Shown piece by piece: positions 55,924 to 64,000 of a DNA stretch of 64,000 nt (positions within the stretch are counted from its first letter, which is position 1; the number at the start of each line of letters is the position of its first letter). A program made the translations under genes and the position numbers. Source of the DNA: Theristus sp. LFF4_11 (taxonomy: Eukaryota > Nematoda > Chromadorea > Monhysterida > Xyalidae); the NCBI GenBank assembly GCA_030248135.1, contig JASANC010001303.1:31798-95797 (forward strand), given 5' to 3'. The notes below the pieces were generated by a model that saw only the letters and a program-made list of their open reading frames with translations, did not search any database and was not told where the DNA came from.

Positions 55924-58557
55924 TTACTTGACGGGCCGCAACGACGGGAAATGATGCGGGTCGTGTGGTCCAATGGACGGGTGAATCGGCGGGCCGAGCT
56001 CATGCCCGCCGCTGCCGTGCGGTGCGAAACTGTGCGGGTCGCCGCTGAAGTGACCGTGCGGCGTTGGCCCGACGTCCGAATAACCGCAACTTGGAGGCTG
56101 AAAAGCGCTTTTTTCCTTTTGCGACAGTTTTTTTCCCTCGTATGGTAGATTGACGTTTGTCAGTTACCAGTCTTGGTGAAGTTCGGTTGTCCTTCTTGTG
56201 TGCACAATGTTTTCACCCCAGTCGAATTCCAAGTTATAGGCAATCAGCTGATTGGTTGGTGATCTCGTGATGCCTGCTTTCTGTGTGGACTCTCCACAAC
56301 AACAACGCCTGCCCAGCACGCATCACGTGATCACCAACCAAACAGCCAGCTGATTGACTTTTTTAGAGTTCGACTGTAATAATTTCACAGCCACACACAC
56401 ACAGGCAAAATGCGCGTATCACGAACGTGCCTGACTGGCGGAAAAAAGGCACTGTATTCACACACGGAATTAATAAAATAGAACAGGTTGCTTTGACAAA
56501 ATCCAGTGAATTCAGCAATCTGTGTAGCACACCGTCGTGCGTCACCCTCGTGGCCTGGTGGTAGTGCGTTAGACTGCAGTCTGTGCGCTCCATTCCATTC
56601 CATTTCATTTTATTTCGCGAAAAACCAGGAAACTCCGATAAAACTGTATGAACAGCATGAAATTCGGAGGCCCAACGGCTCGGGGGATCGAGCCCCGCCG
56701 CCGGTTAAAAACATCGCACAAAATTTCAACAACAACAACCGTTATTCCCGCGCAGCCGCCATCGTTCTTGAAGCACAGCTGCACGGAGCACATGAAATGC
56801 AGGTGCGGCTTGTCGGCGTACTTGAACACGTGCGTCTCGACGTGAGCCTCGATCAGTTTCTGGTCGTAGTTGATCTGACCGATCAGGAATTTGTCCACTG
56901 CACATCTGTAACAATGCGGTGTATCTCGTGTGTACGTGTAACTGTGTAACTTGAGGATGGCAAATTAAAAAAAAACATTGCCAGAAATTGCAAACGGTGT
57001 AGGTTGCTTCATCAGGGCCTCTCATTGGCAGATGAAAATTCATCATCTCAATAATGTGACTAGTTCTAACCAGCATCACTACATCTGGCGATTGAAAACG
57101 CCTGTTCCTAAGTGGCGTTTCTCACCGCCAGATGCTTTCACAAGAAAAAAGGTGTACCCGTGTTTGTCTACGAGCAGCACTTTGTTTCCAGCGCCGTCGT
57201 CAACGTAGCAACTGTGCACGAGCATGCCGTAAACATAGCCGGCTTCTGAAACTGATGTTGCGTTGAAAAAACTTTCAAACTTTAAGAATCTAAGACAAAA
57301 ACTTTCAAAAAACAACAAGAACGACAACAATTCCGTTGCATTTTCTCGGCGGTTCCAAAAAAACTTTAAAATGTTGAAAAATCTTCGACAAGAACAACAA
57401 GAACGACAACAATTCCGTTGCATTTTCTCGGCGGTTCAAAAAAACTTTCAAACATTAAAAAATCTTCGACAAGAACAACAAGAACGACAACAATTCTCTC
57501 GCACTCACGTTGGTCACAATGCCAGACATGCACGATCTTCTCGCCGACGCGCGCGTACCGTACGTATTGGCCGTCGTAGCCACGTTTCAGATTGTAATGG
57601 CACTTCGGCATCGGATACTGCTCGTTCACGGACTTTGTCGTCAGCATGCTGCGGTGCAGGAGAAACTACTGTTGGTGTTGTTGCACATAGCGTCTTGTCT
57701 TGACTCTTGAGCGCTTTCAACCATTACAACTAGTCTACTACTAACTATTACTACTAACTACTACTACTAGTACTAGTACTACTACTGGTACTGCATAAAA
57801 ACTTTTTCATCAGCGCCCTCAGCACGCAGTAACGCCGACACGGAACCAGCGGAAGAGGCGGAGTCCGCGCGAGCCGAGCTGCCTTCTTGCCGTGGACTGG
57901 ACGCCGCTTGGAGTGATACGAGCTGAAACTTGGTGAAATCATTCCGGTTATACCCGAGAGAGGCAGTAAAAGCGGAAGCACAAAGCTGAACAGTGGCATA
58001 AGCGACTGAAACGGTGGAAGAAAGCAGCAAAAAGTGGCGGGCATTTTGGTTAAGCTGTATGTAGACAAGTTTGTTTGCAGTTGCTTGGTTCGGTACGGAA
58101 CGTTTTCTTCTGTTTTTTTCGGGTTTCCTAATATCTTGTGGGTATGGAATGATTTCACTGAGTTTCAACGCGTGATTCTCGCTAAACCAACCAAAAAACC
58201 ATCGTAATTTACAGTCGAACTCTAATTTATAGGGAATCAGCTGATTGGTTGGTGATTACGGTATGCATGCTTTCAGTGCAGGCATTGCTGTGGGGGCGGA
58301 GTTCGGCTTGCACAGAAAGCATGCATGCCGTAATCACCAACTAATCAGCTAATTCCCTATAATTTGGAGTTCGACTGTACACCTGCACTGGTTTATGGAC
58401 ATTGCTCTACCAACCTGACATCCAACGCTGCGTTCACAGTTTTCGTCGTTTCCATGTAGAAACACTTCACGCGGTAGGCACGATCGATTTTCGTCAGAAA
58501 CACCGGATGGAAACTGACGACCGCTGTGAATGTGTACTCGACGCCTCGCGGGCTCAA
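55924..58557 (-). CDS. ZP gene exons 5-9: rest of ZP domain and C-terminus
   Basis: 58415-58557, 57509-57648, 57158-57245, 56740-56905 and 55924-56097. Exon 5 finishes ZP-N (RGVEYTFTAVVSFHPVF, KCFYMETTKTVN); exons 6-8 give ZP-C with its cysteines; exon 9 encodes PPSCGYSDVGPTPHGHFSGD and a His/Pro-rich end. Intron 5 holds a hairpin MITE, intron 6 a minisatellite and intron 8 a SINE plus a MITE. The exon 8 donor lies in the SINE tail. Confidence 0.9.
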
Positions 58558-60536
58558 CTGAAAGGAGAAACGGACTGAAGAACGAGCAAGAACTGGCAGT
58601 AGAATAATGGGAAAAAACTTTTCACCCTGCCCCTGGCTTCACACCTGATTTGAAAGGCAGCATGGGTGATGTCTGCGATTAATTTGGCCTTTTTGACCAT
58701 TTCACTCTTTACTATTCAGCTTCAGCCCATCAATCTTTCAACAAAATGCTTCAAACAATTAAGAACCGTTCTCTGTCGTCGCATGTTACACTGGCCGAAT
58801 TTCACGTCGATCGATATCGAATCACCCGGCACATACGAGGGCACGGGCGCACCGTGGTCGAATCCGTGCGCGCCGTCATCGTGCGGGCCGCTAAAGTGCG
58901 CGCCGCCATCGTGCGGGCCGCCAAAGTGCGGCGCCTGCCGTTGTTGTCGTGCTCTGCGTTGCTTCTGTTTCTGTTTCTGTTTCTGGAAACCGTCGTTCAC
59001 GTCCCGTGCCGTCTTGAGTAAACTCAACGGCGGCCCAACGTTGCCGCTGAAACCGCCGTCGTGCGGGTGCCCGCCGAAACCGTGCGGGTCGTGTGCGCCA
59101 CCAAATGGTGCCCCGCCGCCGTGGTCGAAGCCGCCAGGGCCGCCAGCGTGCGACGGGCCATGATGCGGGAAACCACCGTCGAACCCGCCGCTGTGCGGGA
59201 ACCCGCCGCTGTGCGGTACACCACCGCCGTTGTGCGGGAACCCGCCGCTGTGCGGTGCACCACCGCCGCCGTGCGGGAACCCTCCTGGCCCGTCATGTGG
59301 GAAACCGCCCGGTCCGGAGCCGTCGTTGTACGGAAAGCCACCGTGACCGCCGCCATCATGCGGATCAAAGGAATTATGCCCGCCGGGCGAATGCGGGTCG
59401 CTGCCATGCGGGCCGAATGCGTCGTGCGGTGCTGGACCGCTCTTTCCCGGTCCATCGCCGTGTGGAAACGGCGGTCCGTGGTCCGGTCCGTGATGCGGTG
59501 CATGACCGTCGATGTGCGCGGGCTCGTGTTTTTGTCCGTGCGGAGGCGGGCCATGTTGTGCGGCGACGGGACCCGAGTGTGGGCCGTGATGAGGCGGCCC
59601 GCCGTGCAGCCCAGGGCCGTGACCGTCGTGTGGCCCTGCGTATGGTGGGGAGCTGTCGTGCGTGTACTGAAAATAAGAGAACTGCAGTTGAACTCTAAAT
59701 TATGGAAAATCAGCTGATTGGTTGGTGATGTATGCTTTCTATGCAGGCATTGCTGTGGGAAGGCGGAGTTTGGTTTGCATAGAAAGCATGCATCACGTGA
59801 TCACCAACCTATAAGCTGATTCTCTATAATTTAGAGTTCGACTGTCCATATTTTAGACACTGTTGTTTCATGAAATCTTTTAGTTTTTTTTTACTTACGG
59901 GCGTATCTGGTGTGTGACCGCCGTATTGGGGCCATTGACAGCCAGCTTTGTGCACTTCGCCCTTGATATAGACGCGCCCTTCAAACTTTGCTTCAGTGTC
60001 GAATTTGACCGTGATCGAGTGCTCGCCGCATGTGACTTTGGGATAGCCTGAAACAACGGTCAACGGTAAACAACGGTCGGTCAAGGCTGAACAACGGTCA
60101 GAGGTAAACAACGGTCAATGGTACCCAACTAAATCGACCGTTCTTTTGAATGGGCGTAAAAAAATAATCGGCAACAGAACCACTCGAAACACAGCAAGAA
60201 TACGTTTACTGTATCTATATTTTCCGTTCGAAATTGAAATCGCAATACTAACACGGAAAGTGAAAATGTGAAATGAAGTAAATCAGCATAACACTGAAAA
60301 TGGCTGACTTTGACCGCCTGGTCTCAACACGAAAACTTCCTTTTTAATTATGGTATTACGAAAATCCAAGCTTACCAACTACGCCATTCGGTATCGGTAC
60401 GGCACAAACTGCTGACCACTGAAAATTTTCAGTTTTTGTTTTTGTTTTAAAAAACTTTCCACACGAACACAACAGAAATAACAGAAAACTTGCTTACCGT
60501 CACGAATAGCACTACAAGCAGTGGAGCTATTGCCAT
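55924..60536 (-). CDS. ZP-domain cuticlin-like protein with His/Gly-rich insert
   Basis: Secreted extracellular-matrix protein of the nematode cuticlin (CUT/CUTL) type; ZP proteins polymerise into cuticle or apical matrix. Nine exons, 1,842 nt, 613 residues, phases all consistent: 60498-60536, 60376-60418, 59899-60047, 58767-59666, 58415-58557, 57509-57648, 57158-57245, 56740-56905, 55924-56097. Signal peptide 1-19 (MAIAPLLVVLFVTWSAVCA). ZP-N: NGVVGYPKVTCGEHSITVKF, FEGRVYIKG, then a 280-residue His/Gly/Pro-rich insert, then FGQCNMRRQRT and SFHPVFLTKIDRAYR. ZP-C: MPKCHYNL, VHSCYVDDG, AVDKFLIGQ, HVFKYADKPHLHFMCSV. The C-terminus is again His/Pro/Gly-rich. No C-terminal transmembrane segment is visible, which is unusual; AA|GTAACG just before the stop could be a donor to a missed last exon. 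Confidence 0.93.
56219..56378. mobile_element. Hairpin MITE CAGTCGAACTC, copy in ZP intron 8
   Basis: Arms AGTCGAATTCCAAGTTATAG and the diverged TTTTTTAGAGTTCGACTGTA, with AATCAGCTGATTGGTTGGTG and CACGTGATCACCAACCA inside. About 160 bp. Confidence 0.8.
56541..56740 (+). repeat. tRNA-derived SINE, copy 4, interrupted
   Basis: Box A at TGGCCTGGTGGTAGTGCG; then a foreign 90-bp piece (56590-56680, repeat J: CATTTCATTTTATTTCGCG ... CGGAGGCCCA), then GGGGGATCGAGCCCCGCCG (box B) and the CAACAACAACAACC tail ending exactly at the edge of ZP exon 8. Confidence 0.8.
57280..57500. repeat. 81-82 bp minisatellite, about 2.7 units
   Basis: In ZP intron 6. The word AACAACAAGAACGACAACAA recurs at about 57312, 57393 and 57474, with TTTTCTCGGCGGTT between. 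The last unit abuts the exon 6 donor. Confidence 0.85.
57725..57793. repeat. (ACT)n microsatellite
   Basis: Irregular ACT/TACT run with ACTAGTACTAGTACTACTAC in ZP intron 5. Confidence 0.8.
58211..58380. mobile_element. Hairpin MITE CAGTCGAACTC, reference-quality copy
   Basis: In ZP intron 5. Almost perfect inverted arms: ACAGTCGAACTCTAATTTAT and ATAATTTGGAGTTCGACTGT; AATCAGCTGATTGGTTGGTG inside; centre GCATTGCTGTGGGGGCGGAG. About 170 bp, no coding capacity. Confidence 0.9.
58767..59666 (-). CDS. ZP gene exon 4: 300-codon His/Gly/Pro-rich insert
   Basis: One 900-nt exon. After YTHDSSPPYAGPHDGHGPG come irregular GGFPHNGG, GGFPHSGG and PHHGP repeats, then a basic QKQKQKQKQRRARQQRQ segment, more GGPHDGGAH repeats and finally GDSISIDVKFGQCNMRRQRT, which rejoins the ZP-N fold. 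The acceptor is TTTTCAG|TACACG; the donor ACG|GTTCTT is weak but gives the exact family junction RT|LSPRG. Other frames of this exon are also open because of the GC-rich repeat; they are shadows. Confidence 0.9.
59684..59845. mobile_element. Hairpin MITE CAGTCGAACTC, copy in ZP intron 3
   Basis: Arms GCAGTTGAACTCTAAATTAT and TATAATTTAGAGTTCGACTG; same core as the 58211 copy. It fills most of the 232-bp intron. Confidence 0.85.
59899..60536 (-). CDS. ZP gene exons 1-3: signal peptide and start of ZP-N
   Basis: 60498-60536 (13 codons), 60376-60418 and 59899-60047. The signal peptide is split between exons 1 and 2. Exon 3 carries the first ZP-N cysteines (KVTCGEHS, HKAGC) and the family hallmark FEGRVYIKG. 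It ends GGHTPDTP|GTAAGT in phase 0. Confidence 0.92.
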
Positions 60537-62368
60537 CGCGTCACTTTGTCACAGCAGTTAGAGCATGGACGGAGGAACAAAAGTCAAAATGAAGTTTCAA
60601 AATTTTCCACCCGGGCTTTTGTTTCACTTTACTTAACCAACTCGCGAAAACCGACGTTTACGGAATGGCAACTTTATTGGCGGTCACATTATTTTAACCG
60701 AAACTCCGCACCACCAACAACCACGACTTCACGAATAATTGTTATTGTCCGATTAAAACGCTTACTTTTATTCAACGATGTGTTTAGTTACAACAGTTTG
60801 CGAAGTTGTTTACGATAAACTGGTTAACTCAGCGACCGTTAGACGGAGCATTAAGAAAAACAGCTGAAAACTGTGGTTTTCTTCGCTTCATTAACTGCAT
60901 TGTATCTGCTGAAGTAGCACAATCAAACCTGAAAGACTGTGTTGTTGCATGAAAAACTTGCGTTTTTGTGTTCATATTCAACGAACAACAGGTGATGTGA
61001 CAAGAGACGCCCATGCACGTGACTCAGCGATTTATTGCCGCTAATTTTTGCAGCGTGATACTCGTAAATTTCGCTTCCAAACCGCCTCATTTGTTTGTAC
61101 TCCAACTTTTCGTTCAGTTGACCCAAAAAATCTTTCTGTTTTTTTCCCGTTGCTGAAAGTCTTTATTCCGTAAAAGCCATATGGTATGTTTGTGCAATGT
61201 AAGTGAATTATGCAAAATTGTACCAACAGCACAGAACGAAAACAAAACTTCTGGGTTAATCGTTATTTTATGAGCTCTGTTTCTCGACACGTGTCTTGTG
61301 AACTCCTTATGTGGATTTAGATTATTGGGTGTTCTGCTCTTGCTTGAGAAAGTATGTACAAGTACATATGTACTGTTGGAACGTGCAAACTATAATTTCA
61401 TACTCATGAAGCACATTTTCTGAATTATACTTTTTGATATAATCAGCAGACAACTGAGGAATTTTTGTGGGTTTTTCGAGAAATCGAATGAATGACACTA
61501 CATTTTCGACAGAAGTTTCAACTGAGACCACATACAATTGTGGCGGCACCGTATTTTATTCATTCCAATTATTGAGTGTATTTTTTTCTGCGAGGTGAGC
61601 AACATGAGCAGAATAGTTTCGGGACTTTTTGTTCAACCACATCACCAAAGGTTTAGGTGACTGAAATGCCAAACACAATGACTACAGCTGATTAGTAAGT
61701 AACGTGTTGAGAAATCAGACACAGGAATTGTGGCGTCGCCTAATTTCGTTCATTTGTTTACCACGGTCATGAAGTCTCTTAGCTAACATATCTGAGTCAG
61801 TATAATTTTTGATGTCCGTGTTTTTCTTTAAATTCCGGAACAGGTATGATGACTTGGCATACAGAAAAAGAAGCAAGGTGAGAATACCGATGGTTGCTTT
61901 ATTCGTTGCCGATTTGGGTGAAATTGAAATGATGTGCACTTAAAAAATGTAAATGGTGTGGGGCTTGATAAATTCAATTCAAACTTTCATTTCTAAACAG
62001 GTGTTTGACTGGATTTTTTTTTGTGTAAGCTTCCGGGGAAAGGCGATACAAATTCCCCTGTTTTTTTGTCTTGAAAACTTCGAAAAATCTCTGAAGCCAA
62101 ATTTCGCCGTTCAGTTTCAGTGATTTAATTCCAGACGAAAAATCGAAATTAATTCAGCATACAGTTCATTTTCTGACGCCTGCAGTTTGAATGGATTATT
62201 CTGATCGCACACCAACACAAAAAAAACAGTTTTGAAAACAAAGCATTTGTGGGCTGGTGGGTATGCGTATGCCCCCACCGTTACATTGATGTTTTTGTTC
62301 GAAATTTTATTTTCGACCACCAAACAGGCCCTAAAATCTAGAAGAAACAATTAATTGGCAGTGAAATA
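60537..62368. other. Spacer between head-to-head ZP and small secreted-protein genes
   Basis: About 1.8 kb of AT-rich DNA that should hold both 5' ends. The minus strand has three consecutive open stretches (about 61370-61520, 61720-61930, 62130-62340) with protein-like composition, one with a hydrophobic run (IGILTLLLFLYA), but I could not connect them by convincing splice sites. Confidence 0.45.
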
Positions 62369-63736
62369 ATGTCCAAAGTTTCACTGGCCGTTTGCTTGTG
62401 GACAATTTTTGTACTTCACCAGGCGAAATGCGCGAATGAAACTGACGGTAAAGGGGCATTCATGAAGCCGTACTTAGTGATCGCGTAGCTATATTTTAAC
62501 ACAACTATGCGTCATTAAATACTGCTTCGTGAATGCCGCTTAAGAATTGCTTTACCATTTTTACATGCAGCAGAAATGAAAATATTTTTCTCACGCCTTT
62601 TCTGTTTATTTTTCAACGAAAAAGGAACAAACTCGAATTAGACTGTTATTTTGTATATCTTTCACCGAGAAAAACTAGTATTTTTCTGGCGTTTAAAAAC
62701 GCTAATCGGCATTGATTACGCAAGAACTAAAAATTGTTGATAAACGACGGCGCCAGCTTTTTCATTGAATCCTACTTGACACAGAAGACAGAAAAAGTTG
62801 GTTGCACCCATTCGGCCCGAAGAGCGGTAAACTAACTCGATATTAGTTGCCCAATTTGGGGTGAATCCGAAACGCTTGAAGGTGAGTTTATTTTTAAGTG
62901 AGTGCAACTGCGGAGGACGGTCACGAGACTGAGACGGAAGCAGAGCATGCAGCGCACAGTGAAGCGCAACAGGCCACTGAGGCGTCGCAGCACCGCAAGT
63001 CTAGAGGTGAACGAAAACACCGTTTACCGTATTACCCCCATTAAACCCCCCCCCCCACCATGAATCCCCCCCCCCCACCAATAAACCCCCACCCCCACGA
63101 CAAGTTTCCAAATAATCCCCCCCCCACAAATAATCCTCCATGGGGGATTATTGGAAACCTGTTTGAAACACATACCCAGCGAAATAAGTGGCTGGTTGCT
63201 GTGAAAATGATGAAATTGTGCTACCAAAGGCCCCAAATGGATGAGTTAATGGTAATTTCATAACAAAAGGCTATTGTAAAAGGAAATTTCTGTGTAGAGT
63301 AGAAGTTTCTGCGACTTTCTTGCCTGCCATGCAAGGTATTTTTGCCATTTTTCAATAAACCCCCACCCCTAGAATTTGTTTGTGAATAAAGCCCCCCCCC
63401 ACCAATAATCCCCCCCCCCCCCACCAATAACCCCCCACCCCTAAAAGTCGCTGACGTATTAATCCCCATGGGGGTTTATTGGGAGTAATACGGTAGTTTT
63501 TTTGCAAGTTTCTTTTCTGCTCGTTATTGTTTTTTTTTGGTTAATGTTTTTCAGTGATTGAAACACCAACACTGCACACCAACGAGACCGAGGCAATGAA
63601 AGCGAACAATACGAGCGATAAACACAAACCGGCGGCCGCTGTGAAAATTCTAAAAGTCGAAAAAGGAAAGGATGGCAGAGAGAACGGCACGTCACGCAGT
63701 TTGAAAAAAATCGTTCTGCTTTTTGTTGTGAGATAA
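62369..63736 (+). CDS. Probable small secreted or membrane protein, three exons
   Basis: Not recognised. Exons 62369-62447, 62899-63006 and 63555-63736; phases 1 and 1 agree; 122 residues. The N-terminus is a clear signal peptide (MSKVSLAVCLWTIFVLHQA, KCANETD). Exon 2 is acidic and Ala/His/Gln-rich (EDGHETETEAEHAAHSEAQQ); exon 3 holds two more N-glycosylation sequons (NETE, NNTS) and ends KKIVLLFVVR before TAA. Only the phase-1 frame of exon 3 is open at its acceptor, which selects the acidic frame of exon 2 over a competing basic one. The end looks like a transmembrane helix cut short; GTT|GTGAGA could be a donor continuing it, so the C-terminus is uncertain. Intron 1 contains a MITE and intron 2 a C-rich inverted-repeat element. 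Confidence 0.55.
62451..62544. mobile_element. Palindromic MITE, copy 6
   Basis: In intron 1 of the small secreted-protein gene, four bases after its donor. Arms GGGGCATTCATGAAGCCGTA and TACTGCTTCGTGAATGCCGC. Confidence 0.8.
63025..63495. mobile_element. C-rich element with TACCGTATTACCCCC termini
   Basis: Left end TACCGTATTACCCCCATTAA, right end TTATTGGGAGTAATACGGTA (imperfect, about 30 bp inverted). Poly-C runs with CCACCAATAA-type words occur inside near both ends, and the centre is ordinary AT-rich sequence. The ends share TACCGTA with the element at 29246. Confidence 0.75.
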
Positions 63737-63789
63737 TAACAGTTTGCATGCGTGAATTTACAAGCAGCTGAAATCACGTCAAAATTGGA

Positions 63790-64000
63790 TCAGCATCCTT
63801 TTGAGCTTTTATTTTCTTCTGATCTTTTTTTTGACGTTTTGCGCTCTTTTTGCGCTTTTCTATTTTTGGTATTCTCCTTTCCTTTGATTCTTCTGATTTT
63901 TCTCACGCTGCTGACCATTTTATGCTGACCTTCTTCTGTTTTGTTCTTTCTTTCACTTTCCACTTTCCTTCTGACGTTTTTCTCGATTTTCAAATATATC
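63790..64000 (-). CDS. Partial Lys/Glu-rich open frame at right edge
   Basis: Open from the window edge to a stop at 63790-63792; about 69 residues, extremely basic and charged (RRKVESERKNKTEEGQ, RKAQKERKTSKKRSEENK) and ending SSKGC. It may be the last exon of a gene lying to the right, convergent with the small secreted-protein gene. Purine-rich DNA can give such frames by chance and no acceptor can be checked inside the window. Confidence 0.3.
   Translation of the reverse strand, partial: IYLKIEKNVRRKVESERKNKTEEGQHKMVSSVRKIRRIKGKENTKNRKAQKERKTSKKRSEENKSSKGC

Noticed and set aside
59024..59554. 176-codon minus-strand Arg/Thr-rich frame
   Set aside because: Same strand as the ZP gene but another frame; the His/Gly/Pro frame continues into the conserved ZP-N residues, this one does not.
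59061..59717. 218-codon plus-strand frame
   Set aside because: Antisense shadow of the GC-rich ZP exon 4; the minus-strand frame joins conserved ZP sequence at both ends.

Overview
This window is eukaryotic nuclear DNA, most likely from a nematode. The coding sequence is split into many small exons by mostly short introns with a T-rich TTTCAG-type acceptor. One gene encodes a ZP-domain protein of the nematode cuticlin type. The two large genes match nematode sma-1 (beta-heavy spectrin) and swsn-1 (SWI3/SMARCC). The genome is intron-rich: about 55 exons for the spectrin part and 28 for the SWI3 gene. I cannot name the species.

Layout. (1) 1-19570, minus strand: a beta-heavy spectrin gene. The start codon, both calponin-homology domains, the SH3 domain and about 30 spectrin repeats (about 3,679 codons) are inside the window; the C-terminal PH region lies beyond base 1. 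(2) 19571-33618: a 14-kb gap between the divergent spectrin and SWI3 genes. I see no convincing gene in it; it holds two copies of a composite repeat and several small inverted-repeat elements. (3) 33619-49726, plus strand: a SWI/SNF core subunit of SWI3/SMARCC/Moira type, 1,446 residues by my exon model, with SWIRM, SANT, coiled coil and a long Gln/Pro-rich tail containing 27 consecutive CAA codons. More than half of its introns carry short mobile elements. (4) 51427-52383, minus strand: a probable two-exon gene for a small single-pass membrane protein. (5) 52470-55391: a third, inverted copy of the composite repeat, with a long satellite array. (6) 55924-60536, minus strand: a nine-exon ZP-domain (cuticlin-like) gene, 613 residues, whose ZP-N module is interrupted by a 280-residue His/Gly/Pro-rich segment. 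(7) 62369-63736, plus strand: a probable three-exon gene for a small secreted or membrane protein. (8) A Lys/Glu-rich open frame running off the right edge on the minus strand.

The recognisable genes point to epithelium and cuticle (apical spectrin, ZP cuticle protein) beside a general chromatin remodeller; nothing suggests an operon. The repeats are the other main content: a tRNA-derived SINE, several palindromic MITE families, a 149-150 bp satellite always joined to the same long-TIR element, and minisatellites. Exon borders were assigned by hand from splice signals, reading-frame phase and family similarity, so individual borders may be off by a few bases.
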